A stretch of 64,000 nucleotides of DNA from Trachythela sp. YZ-2020 (lineage: Eukaryota > Cnidaria > Anthozoa > Malacalcyonacea > Clavulariidae), in assembly GCA_016169945.1 (NCBI GenBank), contig JADLSH010000193.1, positions 2,356,001-2,420,000 of the forward strand, in the 5' to 3' direction. Positions 23,811-56,076 of the stretch are shown here, in pieces. The position numbers and the translations under genes are program-made. The notes below the pieces were generated by a model. The model worked only from the letters and a program-made list of their open reading frames with translations. It ran no database searches and was not told the origin of the DNA. Positions within the stretch are counted from its first letter, which is position 1; the number at the start of each line of letters is the position of its first letter.

Positions 23811-25118
23811 CACAGGCGGCCCAATTTCAGGGTGAATGATCAGGAGTTGCGGGTTTTTAACGGCTTTTATAAACAAACTTGTTATACTCAAGCAAAACTA
23901 TTCTAAAAACATTCTTAAATTAACCAAATAACTACACTTTAACTATAAAATATAGTTGACATGATAGTATAATGCCTTTACATTCTTTTAATTACTCCAT
24001 GAGCTCAGTTAGAGGGGTTTATGCAACCTTTTCTGTGGCCTATATGTTGTGTCAACTTGTTGTGTGGCCTATATGTGTGTTGCTCGTCATATGTATATAA
24101 AAGGTAAAGGCTAATTACTCGCGGCCCGACTACATCGCCTTCAAAGTCAAATATCTCCGCTCAAACTTGTCGTACGGCAAAAATATTCGATCAAATCTTT
24201 TCACAAAGGTTTCTCTTTCTAACGAATATGGTTTGATCATAACTCGGGCAAATTTAGCGATCGACGAACGGAGCCAAACTCTCTCTCAATTTCGGCTATG
24301 TTCAGGCCATAGATATAATAAACCTAGATTGCTGACTCATACCTAGCGGAGGCGTGACCTGCATGATAAATCCAAGATGGCCGCCATTCAGGGCAAAAAG
24401 ACTATAAACTCTACGGGGAAATCCATATTTTTTGCATTTTGCGTCGTCCCAGTGTTTCGAATGTCTGTGTGTCGAATCCACTTCGATCAAACTTTTTTGG
24501 CAATAACTACTTATCGTGAAGGTTTTAGACGCAAACTGGACAGCTGGTAGCCTGCGAATAACAGCCGCCCGATTGTCTCGTTCCTCGACCAAACGAACGT
24601 CTGCGAAATAACCTCAAAAATTCCATACTGATGACGTCAATATGCCCCGATTCTGGGCATCTCTTCTGATTGGCTAGTATATAACTATTGCATAAATTAC
24701 CAGAAAACGAGAATTAACATGTCAACATGCGCAGGCCACCGATCAGCGAGCAGCAAGCGCATGAGAAATATTGCTTCTTTTAAGTACATGTTTTCTAGAG
24801 TTTAATAATTTCATAAAGGGAAATGGTTTTCTTAGCTATAAAGTATGTTGTGGGCGAAGTACAGTGAAATCGGAGCGAAAATGGACGAGAAAATTCGCGT
24901 AAGACAATCGAGCCGAAGGGAGCGGACATTTATGTACGTTCCGCGAGAAATGTTTTCCTCAACATTTTAAGGTGAGCACCCTGTAAAATAAATATCAGAC
25001 TGCTTACTATTTTGACCTGCAAATATATGCGTATTGTTGCTCGATTTGTATCTTGTATTTTCTCAACAATCGAACGTTTGTTTAAACTATTTCAATTAAA
25101 CTATTTCAATTAAAATCA

Positions 25119-27303
25119 ATGATAAAATTCCCAACACGAGGTACTAACATCTTGGATCAGATCTTTTCTAATCTAGAAAAATTTTACAACTCTCCCAGTA
25201 GTGCGCCACCTTTTGGTCTATCAGATCATATTACAATTAAAGTCAAACCCAGGGACCGTGTTTCATCTGGCGGATCTCAAACAAAAGTAATCAAAGTTAG
25301 AGACAAACGAAAAAGCAAACAAGCAAGCCTTGGCCAGTTTTTGGCTGAAGTTCCATGGTCACGTATGTTGTCCACCGACCTTACATGTGAGCAGAACATG
25401 GAAATAATGACAGATATTATTAACTATGGACTAAACACTCTCATGCCCCTATATTCTATAAAGGTCCATCAAAATGACCGCCCTTGGGTTACTTGTCATT
25501 TTAAATCACTGATCTCTCGGAGACAAAAGGCCTTTGCATCTGGAAATTATGCTCTGTTCAAAGTTTTTCGTAATAAAGTTAACAGGGAGAGGAAGCGCAT
25601 ACGTAAATCGTATTATAAGTCTAAAGTTGAAAACCTTAAAAATGTGAAACCTAGTAAATGGTGGCAGGAGGTTAAACAACTCTGTGGAAATCATAAATCA
25701 TACACAAAGAACATTAAAGACATGTTATCGCCGGAATTAAGTTTTGATGAGGAAATGTTATGTGAAAAAATTAATGAATCTTTCCTTAATGCAATGAATG
25801 ATTACTCTCCATTACCAGCCGATGCAGGTGTTAGAAATAATATCAATGAACAAATTACTACAGTCGATGAATTTGAGGTTGCAGCGAAATTAAAGAAAAT
25901 AAGTCGCTCAAAATCTGGTGGCCCTGATGGTCTTGAAAACTGGCTATTAAAAGATTACGCAGATATCCTTGCATTACCTATCTCCATAATTTTAAACGTG
26001 TCATTTAAATCCTGTTGTGTTCCAAAACTGTGGAAATTGGCTGATGTGGTACCTCTGCCTAAAGTGTCCGCTATTGAAGATTTTGTTCGGGATTTAAGAC
26101 CAATATCACTCACCTTTAGCCTTTCTAAAATAGCAGAGGAGATTGTTATTGAAAAAGACTTGAGACCAGTCCTGTTAAGATCAATTGACCAAAAACAATT
26201 TGGTTTTATTCCTAATTCATCAACCACCCATGCTCTCATCTCAATGATCGATCATTGGTTGAATATGACAGATGGAAACGGGGTTACCGTTCGTGCTGCA
26301 TTTTTGGATTTCAAAAAGGCTTTTGACTTGATAGACCACAACGTATTGATTGCCAAACTTATAAGTCTTGGAGTTAAATCTTCTACTATAAACTGGCTCA
26401 TTGATTTCCTTCGAGATCGGCAACAAAGAGTTAAGCTTCACAGTCATTGTCTTTCTAGTTATAAATATGTGCCCGCAGGTGTACCGCAGGGGACTTGCTT
26501 AGGGCCTTGGCTCTTTCTGGCCATGATTAATGATCTCGGACTTACTGGCGAAAATGAATCATTGATGTGGAAGTTTGCAGATGATACCATGCACTACTTC
26601 CGAATTCATCTTACCGGATCAAGAAAGTTCTTTACAACATGAAATCAATCATATTGCTAAATGGTCGAAAGACAATAAACTTATGCTAAATCCAAAGAAA
26701 TGTAAGGAAATGATTATAAGTTTTAGAAAATCTAAACCAACGTTTAATGTGATTCAAATTAATGAACAACCTGTTGAAAGAGTTCAAAAAGTGAAAATCC
26801 TGGGACTCACGATAAGAAATGACTTGAAATGGAATGACCATATAATTGATATCACTAAAAAAGCAGCAAAACGCATGTATCTTCTCAAGCAAATCTTTGT
26901 GGACACAAAAGATTTGGTCTGCTTCTATTCCATAATAATAAGATCGATTCTCGAATATTCCTGCCAAGTATTTCATTCTGCTCATCCAAATTATCTATCT
27001 GAGGAATTAGAGCGTATCCAAAAAAGAGCAATGCGTATCATATTTCCTGGTGTACATTATAATGATGCACTTCTCGAAGCTAATATTCCAACATTATATA
27101 ACAGACGCGAACTTCTCTGTAAGAAGTTCTTTGGAAAAATGGTGCAGGACAACGATCACAAACTGGCTTGTTTGTTACCTGATAGGACTGATAGCACATG
27201 TAATCATTTGCGATCTCATGGAACTTTTCGTATAACCAAATGTAACACTAATCGCTACAAAACGTCTTTTATACCAAATTATGTAAATAAGTATGATTCT
27301 TAA
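25119..27303 (+). pseudogene. CR1/L2-like reverse transcriptase, 5'-truncated, one frameshift
   Basis: Frame 25119-26642 opens in the end of an endonuclease (TRGTNILDQIFSNL, then FGLSDHITI) and continues through the RT: SKSGGPDGLENWLLKDY, DLRPISLTFSLSKIAEE, AAFLDFKKAFDLIDHN (motif A), PAGVPQGTCLGPWLF (motif B-like) and KFADDTMHYF (catalytic DD). A frameshift near 26590 moves reading to frame 26575-27303: ESSLQHEINHIAKWSKDNKL, KVKILGLTIRNDLKWNDH, RSILEYSCQVFHSAHPNYLS and a natural-looking C-terminus ending NKYDS. The 3' flank ends in TGATTGATTGATTGATTG (27450-27468), the tail repeat typical of these elements. It lies in the loop of the giant inverted repeat and is almost intact apart from the 5' truncation and the frameshift. 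Confidence 0.85.
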
Positions 27304-28300
27304 TAGATATATAGTGTTTTAAATGTAATATATAGTTAGGTTTTAATATTAACTTTAACATACAAACATATTTTATATAAATGTATCTTTATCGTATACA
27401 TGTAATTCAGTCATGTTGACTGCAAGATGTATATTTTAATAAACGATTTGATTGATTGATTGATTGATTGTGTGGATTGTTTCGCTTGCAGTTGTTGAAA
27501 CAGTGACAATTGAGGCCATATTTCATAGACCGATACTAGTTGCTATCACTGGTTGCTATATTAAAAGCTACAGGTAGTAAAGTACCAAAAAACTCGTGTA
27601 AAATGTATGAACAGGTTTACTGAATTTACAGCTATGAGGAATATATTTACAGCTTATTTCAACGTTATTTTGACAAGAACCGGCCTCATTGGAGTGATTG
27701 GACTCCAATGCTACTAAAGCCTAGATCAGCTATATGTTTATACTAAACATCAAATATGGCCTAAATTTGTCAATTTCAACAAGCGGACACACAAAACACT
27801 CGATTGTTTAGATTTGTAGGTTAAAATAGTAAGCAGTCTGATATTTATTTTACAGCGTGCTCACCTTAAAATGTTGAGGAAACCGAAAACCTTTCTCGCG
27901 GAACGCACATTTTATGAGCCTAAAAAATTGCCGCTCTCTTCGATTGTCTTACGCGAATTTTCTCGTCCATTTTCGCTCCGATTTCACTGTACTTCGCCCA
28001 CAACATACTTTATAGCTAAGAAAACCATTTCCCTTTATGAAATTATTAAACTCTAGAAAATATGTACTTAAAGGAAGCAATATTTCTCATGCGCTTGCTG
28101 CTCGCTGATCGGTGGCCTGCGAATGTTGACATGTTAATTCTCGTTTTCTGGTAATTTATGCAATTATATACTAGCCAATCAGAAGAGATGCCCAGAATCG
28201 GAGCATATTGACGTCATCAGTATGGAATTTTTGAGGTTATTTCGCAGACGTTCGTTTGGTCGAGGAACGAGACAATCGGGCGGCTGTTATTCGCAGGCTA

Positions 28301-29946
28301 GACAGCTGGGGATGAATTGATGTAAAAATATCGCTCGCCAAAATTTGTACGAAATCGTCACTTGGTCAGTTCGAGTGAATTACTCTGGTTTAGAGTATTT
28401 TATAAAGGAAATTTGTGGTTTTCAAGGCCAAAGACGTATACCTTGAAGGCTTTGGATGCAGAATGGACCGTTTGGGATGAATTATATTAAAATATCGCTC
28501 GCCGAAGCTTGACATGAAAATGTCACTTGCTCAGCTCGAGTCATTTACTGCAGACAAGTACTTTAAATGTACTTGGTTTAATACATTTAGTCATTAGATA
28601 TTTTGAAGAATATTCGGAACATTACTTAGAGGATAAAAGTAATGTCTGTAACAGGCTTTACTTGCTGAGACGAATGGGATTACAAAAAAGCAACAAAAAT
28701 AGCAATTAAAATTGGGAATGGAAAATGAGATTATGGTCCCTCCCCCACCTCTTACAACCCTCTGACTTCTTTCCCCAGTTTTTGTTTCCTTTTATAGTAT
28801 TTTTGGGGCTCACTTAAATCTGGGGCTCATCGAGCAATTCCTCCTGGGCAGCCTTGGAAAATATAGCTTACTAAATGTCGTGTTAAAAGAACCATAAATA
28901 GAAAACACTAACATATTGCTAATCTGGACATTCATTCTCACTAGATGACATGTCAAGAAATTTAGTTTTGGACACGCAAGAAAACTTCATGTTAGTTTTA
29001 TTGAGGTTCAACAAAGTAGGAAAATTTGCCATTAATTACTTGAAGGATTAATATATTTTTACTATAGAAATGATAATTAATAGTAGTATAACAATGTACG
29101 GATTTCATCCAAGCATACACGAAACTGTTAAGTTTAATGAACTGAATTTATTTTAAAGAGGTTTATATCTCACGACCACCATGGAAAATCTGGCCGATGC
29201 ATACTTGATATTTTTCAGTACATGAACAGGTTGCACACTGTTACTGTATTGTTAAATGTTAAGTTAAATGTTTTAAAACAATACTGAAAATCAGAAACAA
29301 CACTCAAATTTGCAGTGCACTTGCCACAATTTTGCACACTACACACTTGAATTTTTCCCTGCTGCATAAATGTTCCCTTGTCGAAATCTGCCATATATTA
29401 CCCAGTCTGGTCTCGTGATCTCCCCGGGAAAATCCTAATCAATATAATGTTCAGAATTCTTCCTTTCATGAGTAATGCTGTCTGCCATTTCATACAGTGA
29501 GTTCAAATAGGCTGCATTGCACACATACCATGTCTGTGTGTCAAATTTAACCTCTAGGTGATATTTGGCATCAGTTATTAAATAGTGGACTTAACTTTTA
29601 AATACTGCTTTTGTCCTCTAAGTAATGTTCCGAATATTCCTCAAAATATCTAATGACTAAATGTATTAAACCAAGTACATTTAAAGTACTTGTCTGCAGT
29701 AAATGACTCGAGCTGAGCAAGTGACATTTTCATGTCAAGCTTCGGCGAGCGATATTTTAATATAATTCATCCCAAACGGTCCATTCTGCATCCAAAGCCT
29801 TCAAGGTATACGTCTTTGGCCTTGAAAACCACAAATTTCCTTTATAAAATACTCTAAACCAGAGTAATTCACTCGAACTGACGAAGTGACGATTTCGTAC
29901 AAATTTCGGCGAGCGATATTTTTACATCAATTCATCCCCAGCTGTC
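28301..29946. mobile_element. Foldback element, 1646 bp, inserted in the right arm
   Basis: Inverted arms of about 341 bp (28301-28641 and 29606-29946) carry GGGATGAATTGATGTAAAAA at the outer ends and ACTTGCTCAGCTCGAGTCAT inside. CAGCTG flanks both ends. The left arm of the giant repeat (near 24540) preserves the empty site GGCTACCAGCTGTCCAG, which shows this is a later insertion. The central 0.95 kb has no coding sequence. Confidence 0.8.
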
Positions 29947-30149
29947 CAGTTTGCATCTAAAACCTTCACGATAAGTAGTTATTGCCAAAAAAGTTTGATC
30001 GAAGTGGATTCGAAACACTGGGACGACGCAAAATGCAAAAAATATGGATTTCCCCGTAGAGTTTAGTCTTTTTGCCCTGAATGGCGGCCATCTTGGATTT
30101 ATCATGCAGGTCACGCCTCCGCTAGGTATGAGTCAGCAATCTAGGTTTA

Positions 30150-31381
30150 TTGCTGCGGAGCGAGCGAGCCTGAAGCGAGCGAGTGTAGCAGCAGCCTAAT
30201 ATGTGCAGAGAGGGAGTTTTGAAGCAAATTTTATTTAGCGCATGGAATTGTGGTCGTGCGCGCTTGCTATGCGCAGAACACAAATTTTAAACTCGCTCAG
30301 TTCCATGTGTTTTTCGATTTTGACGGACGAATTTTTATCGAATTTTTAAAGCTTTTTCAAGTCTCCTTTTTGGAAAGTTGGCAATCTCAATTTATATATC
30401 TATGAAACGCTGAAAGCACACAATCGATCGCAGCTAGATTCAGTGTCTGTTTATATATAAACTATATATTCTGCTTTTGTGCTATCGACTGTGCTTGAGC
30501 TGTTAGTGCTGTAAAGCATGGAAGTCTTACATAGAGATGTCTTTAAAAGGTTTTTCTATCCATTCGCGTTTGCTGTCTCTTGCTGATTTCCATATTTTGC
30601 ATCAAGTGATGTTTCGTGTATGCCGCTTGGCGATTGTGACTCCGTGTGAACTTGACACAAAGTCACAGATATGCAATTGATCGTCTAAATTGCCTGACTG
30701 AATCATTCTGATTTGTGCAAGGTTTGACCTATTAAATAGGCTACTGTAGGCATAGAAATATGTTTTTATTCCTATTTTACAATGGACTTAATATTTTTGT
30801 CTAGTCGCGTTCACATATTATTGTCAGAACAGACAGGGTCTCAGTTCTGCGCGCACTAAGACAAATATTCGAATGGCAATGAGTTGAAATGAGTTGTGCT
30901 TTACATGTAGGTGACTCGCATATCCAGCAGAGTAAGAACAGAATGATGGAGCGACGCTTTCGTTTATAGCTTTCCAAATGCAAAATTATTTTGCGCACAT
31001 GTATATATTTTTAACGTTTTTCTCTACAAAAATATGCAAATTTCCTTGCGTGGCAGTGTCAAATTACTCATCGCAGTAAACATGGGTTTCATGTGGGAAT
31101 TCCATGTGGAAGAACAATACATGGAAAATATTGATATTTTGAAATAGATGTTACAAAATTTGATGTCTTTCATGTTTCGTGATATATTTAGCTTCTCTCA
31201 TCCTGCAAACTATGCTAGGGTATGCATCTGCTGACAGCGCGCAAGCCACTGGGTCAATGCCAATAATTACCGTCTACTGAATATAATTTGTGTTGCATAT
31301 TTGTTTGCATGTTTGTTTCAAGAAGCTAATTAAAAGAATAATAACAGTCCCGCAGCATTCCCTACCTTGCAGGTACCCTAG
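30150..31381. mobile_element. Helitron-like insertion, 1232 bp
   Basis: Comparison with the other arm gives the empty site GGTTTA/TTATATCTATGG. The insert lies exactly between A and T, ends in CTAG and has the short stem TACCT-TGC-AGGTA just before that end, with no target duplication. These are Helitron hallmarks, although the 5' end (TTGCTGCGGAGCGAGCGAGC) lacks the canonical TC. No Rep/helicase gene, so non-autonomous. Confidence 0.55.
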
Positions 31382-31400
31382 TTATATCTATGGTTCAGGC

Positions 31401-31588
31401 TTCGAACTGTTCGGGCATGATCGTGGACGTGACGTAAACAACTGGTAAACAATACCGTCTTACGCGGGGTGGGACAGCAGTCAAATTCGTCGCTACTCGT
31501 CAATTTGACTGCTGTCTCACCCCGCGTAAGACGGTAATGTTTACCAGTTGTTTACGTCACGTCCACGACCATGCCCGAACAGTTCGAA
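31401..31588. repeat. Perfect-type hairpin MITE, 188 bp
   Basis: Arms 31401-31487 and 31502-31588 (87 bp each) differ at only three positions and surround a 14-base loop. Outer ends are TTCGAACTGTTCGGGCATG. The other arm of the giant repeat lacks it, so it is a separate insertion. Confidence 0.85.
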
Positions 31589-32554
31589 GTATTATGAACA
31601 TAGCCGAAATTGAGAGAGATTTTGGCTCCGTTCGTCGCTAAATTTTCCCGAGTTATGATCAAACCATATTCGTTAGAAAGAGAAACCTTTGTGAAAAGAT
31701 TTGATCGAATTTTGTTTGCCGTACGACAAGTTTGAGCGGATATATTTGACTTTGAAGGCGATGCGGTAAGGCAGCGAGTAACACATGCACAAGTTGACAC
31801 AACATATAGACCGCAGAAAAGGTTGCATAAACCGCTCTAAATGAGCTCATGGAGTAATTAAAAGAATGTAAAGGCATTATACTATCATGTCAACTATATT
31901 TTATTGTTAAAGTGTAGTTATTTTATTAATTTAAGAATGTTTTTAGAATAGTTTTGGTTGAGTATCAAATTTGTTTATAAAAGCCGCTAAAAACCCGCAA
32001 CTCCTGATCATTCACCCTGAAATTGGGCCGCCTGTGGATACCCATGCTATTTATACTGACTTATTAACTGGTCTGTATGCGAAACTACGCATTATAACTA
32101 TAAACAAAGCCGGTCTCAGTGTTAAATCTCTTTGACAGTTGTGTATACTTTTGTTTGTCGCAAATTTCGACCGATATAAACAATATGACCGCAGTAGTTT
32201 CTATACATTGATGCAAGAACCATGCAATGTTGTAACAAATTGCTTGCAACTCGCTTTAGATTGCGGATAAATTTACAAATATGCAGAATTTACTCGCCAT
32301 TTGTCCAGATCAATCGATAATTGATTATAACTTAACTAAAGTTGCTTATAAAACCGGAAAATACAATATAGATAGATAGTTGTACCTTAACACGTTTGAA
32401 ATAGTAATAAACACAGGAATTTGATGACATAAGGAAAACATAATCTTTATGAAAACCCCCCGGAAGTTTACTTCCGTCTATCTATCCAGTGGCGTGCTGC
32501 CTTCTGTTCGCCAGGGAAGGCCAGCTGGAAATTTGGCGCCCCCTGTAAGGGGAT

Positions 32555-33231
32555 TAGCCCGCGTGCAGGCCCACTGATGGAGAGGAATAGTGGGCCTGCA
32601 CGGAAGACCGGGTATTTTATGTTTTCCGCGTTCGTACACGAACGCAGCATTTTGATTGGCTGTTTGAAACACCGTTTGAAATTGCCGTTTGAAACGAGCG
32701 GGACTCTCAACATTCTCTTCGTTTGTCGTGTTCTTTACCAAATTGAATAATTGATACACATTTCGTACTTTCCGCCCACAAGCATTGCACACACGATCTG
32801 ATAAACGTGACGATTTATTTATAACAATGCCAATGGAAGCGCACATCAATGCTAATGTGGTACCACGGTTTCCCTCACGATTTGACGTTTTAAATATATT
32901 TTCTGTCGAAATTCGTCCTAACTTGCCTGTTCCGAATTTAGTTGAGAATAAGCACTTGCAAATTCGGCAAAAGTTATTTAAATCAGACTTGTTTGCTTGG
33001 TTTTTTGGAGTTGATATATCCATTCATACTTTATTTTTATTTTGGATACTCAGAGAAAATCCCGCAATGTTTTCATGCGAGTTTGTTTATTTTTTGCTTT
33101 GCTGTCATTGGTTATTTTTTGACACTTGACGCGCGAAGGGGGCGTGTTTAGAAAAGGGGTGTTTTAGATTTTACCCGGTCTTCCGTGCAGGCCCACTATT
33201 CCTCTCCATCAGTGGGCCTGCACGCGGGCTA
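32555..33231. mobile_element. Pack-MULE-like element with captured gene fragment, 677 bp
   Basis: Terminal inverted repeats of 60 bp are identical (32555-32614 and 33172-33231), beginning TAGCCCGCGTGCAGGCCCAC. Each TIR also contains a 13-bp inner hairpin (GTGCAGGCCCACT / AGTGGGCCTGCAC). Exact 9-bp direct repeats TAAGGGGAT flank it (32546-32554 and 33232-33240). Long TIRs plus 9-bp duplications fit Mutator-like elements. The interior is not transposase but a zinc-finger-like coding exon with a promoter-like upstream region, as in Pack-MULEs. Confidence 0.75.
32615..33023 (-). pseudogene. Captured treble-clef/ZAD-like zinc-finger exon
   Basis: An open frame from Met at 33023 encodes NNFCRICKCLFSTKFGTGKL, then RISTENIFKTSNREGN, an LMCASIGIVIN core and LSDRVCNACGRKVRNVYQLF. 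Two C-x2-C pairs about 60 residues apart resemble the ZAD/treble-clef domains of metazoan zinc-finger factors. The frame runs on through the left TIR to a stop at 32478, which is probably accidental. Upstream (33024-33171) are a CCAAT box in minus orientation (AACCAATGACAGC) and a GC-box-like CACGCCCCCTTCGCG, so the fragment looks like a promoter plus first exon. Whether it is expressed is unknown. The family assignment is from pattern only. Confidence 0.55.
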
Positions 33232-33659
33232 TAAGGGGATCAGGGGGCATGACCCCCCGGAACAATTTTGAAATTTAGAGCCCCTGAAATGCCATTTCTT
33301 GCGTTTTGGGAGGCGATTTGACGGAATTCTGAGAATTATAAAACATCGTATAAAATAAAAATGCGCTAGAAACAACAAATTTAGGAGTTTGAATAAATAT
33401 ATAATTCATAGAAGGACTTAATTTTTTTCTTAAACAAAGAAAAGTAGTCGGCGAACATTCATGAAGTAGACGGCAAACTTACCAGTGATCGTAAGCCAAG
33501 TCACTTCACATTTCACAATTAACAATTTACATCCTTTGAGATATTACAGACTGGACAGTAATGCTTGTAGTTGTAGGTAGGCTGGTTAATATGTAATCCT
33601 GGTATAATCCTGGCCATGGCCCCCCCGGACCTCTCTGCCAGCACGCCACTGTATCTATC

Positions 33660-34460
33660 TATTTATATCTGAGTCACTTATATGAATTTCTTTCGCCATG
33701 CCTACAGTGCACTTAGCACTAATAAAAACAACAATTTCCAAAACCTCTTGAGAACAGTAGAAATTGGGTGTGCGCGAGGTCTTGCATTTCAAACGAATGA
33801 CAGACCACGACTGTGCAAATCAAGTAGTGTGAAATATATTTACTCCTAAAATTCACTTTTATCCAGGAATATTACGGTAAAGAAATACGAGTGAACGTTT
33901 ATATACAAAAACAAAAAAAATACATGCAAAAAGTGCTTACTTGGTTAATATTATATCAGCAAATGTGCGGAAAATGCATAAATACTCTGGTCAAATTTCC
34001 ATATTAACAACCTGAATTTTAATAGAAACTTAATCTTAATCGTAACTCTAATCCTAACCTTAATCCTAACCCTTAATCCTAACCTAATCCTTGTGACGTA
34101 ATTTCGGGATAGTAATATGGAAAATCACCCAATATTCTTAATTGATCGATTGGTGCAGCCGATTTCCCTTGAGGAAAGCATTTAAAATCAGTATGACATT
34201 AATTCCTGATACAAACCCTGTTGACTAGCCTCGTTCTGACGATCTATTGGGTTCCAAAAAGTAATTGTTTCAATAACATAAATACAGTTTAAGAATTACG
34301 ACAGTATATCGAGTGCGACTGAAAACAGTATATGGAGTGAACGGGTGATTTTATTTTGTTTGAAAAAGTAGTTCTATAGTTATCAATATCTTAAATTTTA
34401 GTTGTAGTAATCTTGCATGACTTCGTGCACCTCGTACACAGGAGTTATTTTGCCAACGCT
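33660..34460. other. 3' flank of the NIDO/EGF gene with TAACCC-like repeats
   Basis: Contains a short run of telomere-like units at 34026-34090 (CTAATCCTAACCTTAATCC and variants). The presumed 3' untranslated region of the NIDO/EGF gene lies at 34460 downward, with a possible AATAAA on the minus strand near 34353. No other gene. Confidence 0.45.
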
Positions 34461-54513
<20,053 letters not shown>

Positions 54514-56076
54514 CTGGAGGTGAAAATAATTTTGTTTTGTTTGATTGATATGACGCCAATAACATTGTTGGCAAATCTATCCTGGCTAATCTGTGATGTT
54601 TGTTTGCAGAAACAATATCACTGTAACATTCCTGTGGGGTGGGCAGCTTCCAGGAACGTGGCTATGAAAAACAATGCTTCTGCAACAATGTTTCTTACTA
54701 AGGGCTTAAAGAATGGAAATAGTGATTCGAATTCATATACACTATTTAAATAACGACGTCACAGAATACGGAGACGAACCAGAAAGGACACTCTTTTGAT
54801 GTTAGGCGGTCGCGCCGACAGTTGCCTCATACACCCGCGAGCGAGCGTCGGCCATGTTCTTGGGTAGTAAAGTCAGAGAATTTTTACTATAAACAATAAT
54901 TATGGCGAAAATCGCACTATGATTAATAAAACTGCTCCTTTTGGAATGTAAGTGGGCTATTTTCGTCGGTTTTATGAATATTTTGAAGAAAAGGTAGGCG
55001 ACTTTTTCTTTGTCAAGCCTGGTACGTAAAAATATATTTTTAGGGTACAATTTAGCTGCGATTTGTTCGGGAGTATGAGAGCTCATACAAATGTTTTACT
55101 ACAAACTGTCTTTCAGGGTCCTACTAATTTATGCCCGGGTATGCCCGGATATGCCCGAGATATGCCCGGGTATGCCCGAGATATGCCTGGGTATGCCCGG
55201 GATATGCCCGGGACCGCGAAATGGCAAATAAGTTGAACATTATTGTTAGAATTAGATGTTGGATGAAAATATACGTATTCTTAAGCAATACTTTAGTTAT
55301 TTTCCAACCGAACCGGACTGTTCACTTCATTGATTCTGTGGTAAATCTAATAGTGTTGTTAAAAAGCATTTGTGAAACATCGCTGTACGTTGTGGCTGTG
55401 TTCCCAACCCCAATATGTACCACTGTGCCGATGATCATAGAAACATTGAAAATATGATATCAAATCTAACTCAGAAAAAGCTGAAATCCAGAAATGCTGA
55501 CCAGAAATAATTTTTTATTGACAATTACAAGACTTTGTAAAGTCAAGTTGTGTAATGTATAAGGAAAGTAAGTTGACATACATTCAGATGTAATACACAA
55601 TGTATAATACAATTGAAACATTTAAATTATCAAGCAGAATGCTAAAAACAGTAAAAACGTTCTGTTGTGCAAAAAATTATGTACACACGCTGGCCAAATA
55701 TACTCATACAATACGTTCATCTCATATTCAATAGCACTATTAATGTCGTTTGATTGTGGTTGCCTTTTCCCGCCTTACTCTTTTTCGCTGGCCGTGTTTT
55801 TTTGCCGTCTTTGGAGTCCGAGGCACCGTAAGTTTCCCATCTGTTGAGACAATTTTATTTGTTTTTTTGTTTCCCTTCTTAAAGACATAGATTGCACTAT
55901 TTCGAAGTCTAGTTCTTCATTTAATAACAGGTAAGTTTAAAGTTGAAACAAGTTCTACGTTTTTATTCTATAAGAATAAGATTAAAACCTAAAATCATTG
56001 TTTTATTCAAGTGTAGAAAAATAAACAATTTCCTTATTTAAAGTTTTTGTGTTTATTTATACTATTTAAAATGTAG
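54514..56076. other. Upstream flank of the DDE-like gene, with minisatellite
   Basis: A GC-richer patch at 54780-54860 (GGTCGCGCCGACAGTTGCCT) could be a promoter region for the plus-strand transposase-like gene; no TATA box or start exon was established. 55741-55826 has a plus-strand open frame ending at GTAAGT, and a minus-strand basic frame, neither recognisable. The minisatellite at 55130-55213 lies here. No NIDO first exon was found. Confidence 0.35.
55130..55213. repeat. TATGCCCGGG minisatellite
   Basis: About eight units alternating TATGCCCGGG, GATATGCCCG and GAGATATGCCC; each contains the CCCGGG palindrome or a variant. Confidence 0.85.

Larger units (their letters stand above)
23811..32036. 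mobile_element. Giant long-arm inverted-repeat DNA element, 8.2 kb, with nested insertions
   Basis: Both ends begin CACAGGCGGCCCAATTTCAG in inverted orientation and are flanked by GATACCC (23804-23810 and 32037-32043). The left arm, 23811 to about 25050, pairs with the right arm, about 27800-32036, once three inserts are removed: 28301-29946, 30150-31381 and 31401-31588. The loop holds a CR1/L2-like RT (25119-27303). Each arm is about 1.24 kb. Arm sequence includes GCCATTCAGGGCAAAAAGAC and TAGCGGAGGCGTGACCTGCA. No transposase is recognised. The 7-bp duplication does not assign it firmly to a superfamily; a foldback-like element is the best description. Confidence 0.8.
32487..33651. mobile_element. 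hAT-type element, 1165 bp, carrying a nested element
   Basis: Inverted ends CAGTGGCGTGCTG / CAGCACGCCACTG (13 bp, perfect) and exact 8-bp direct repeats TATCTATC at 32479-32486 and 33652-33659. 8-bp duplications and CAGTGGCG ends fit hAT. It contains a 677-bp element with its own 9-bp duplication; without that, about 480 bp remain. No transposase. Confidence 0.85.

Noticed and set aside
28527..28709. 60-codon plus frame within the foldback element
   Set aside because: It lies mostly in an inverted arm and has no domain.
55741..55860. Basic minus-strand frame (KTRPAKKSKAGKGNHNQ) or plus-strand exon ending at GTAAGT
   Set aside because: Both are short, mutually overlapping and unlike any family I recognise; listed only as flank.
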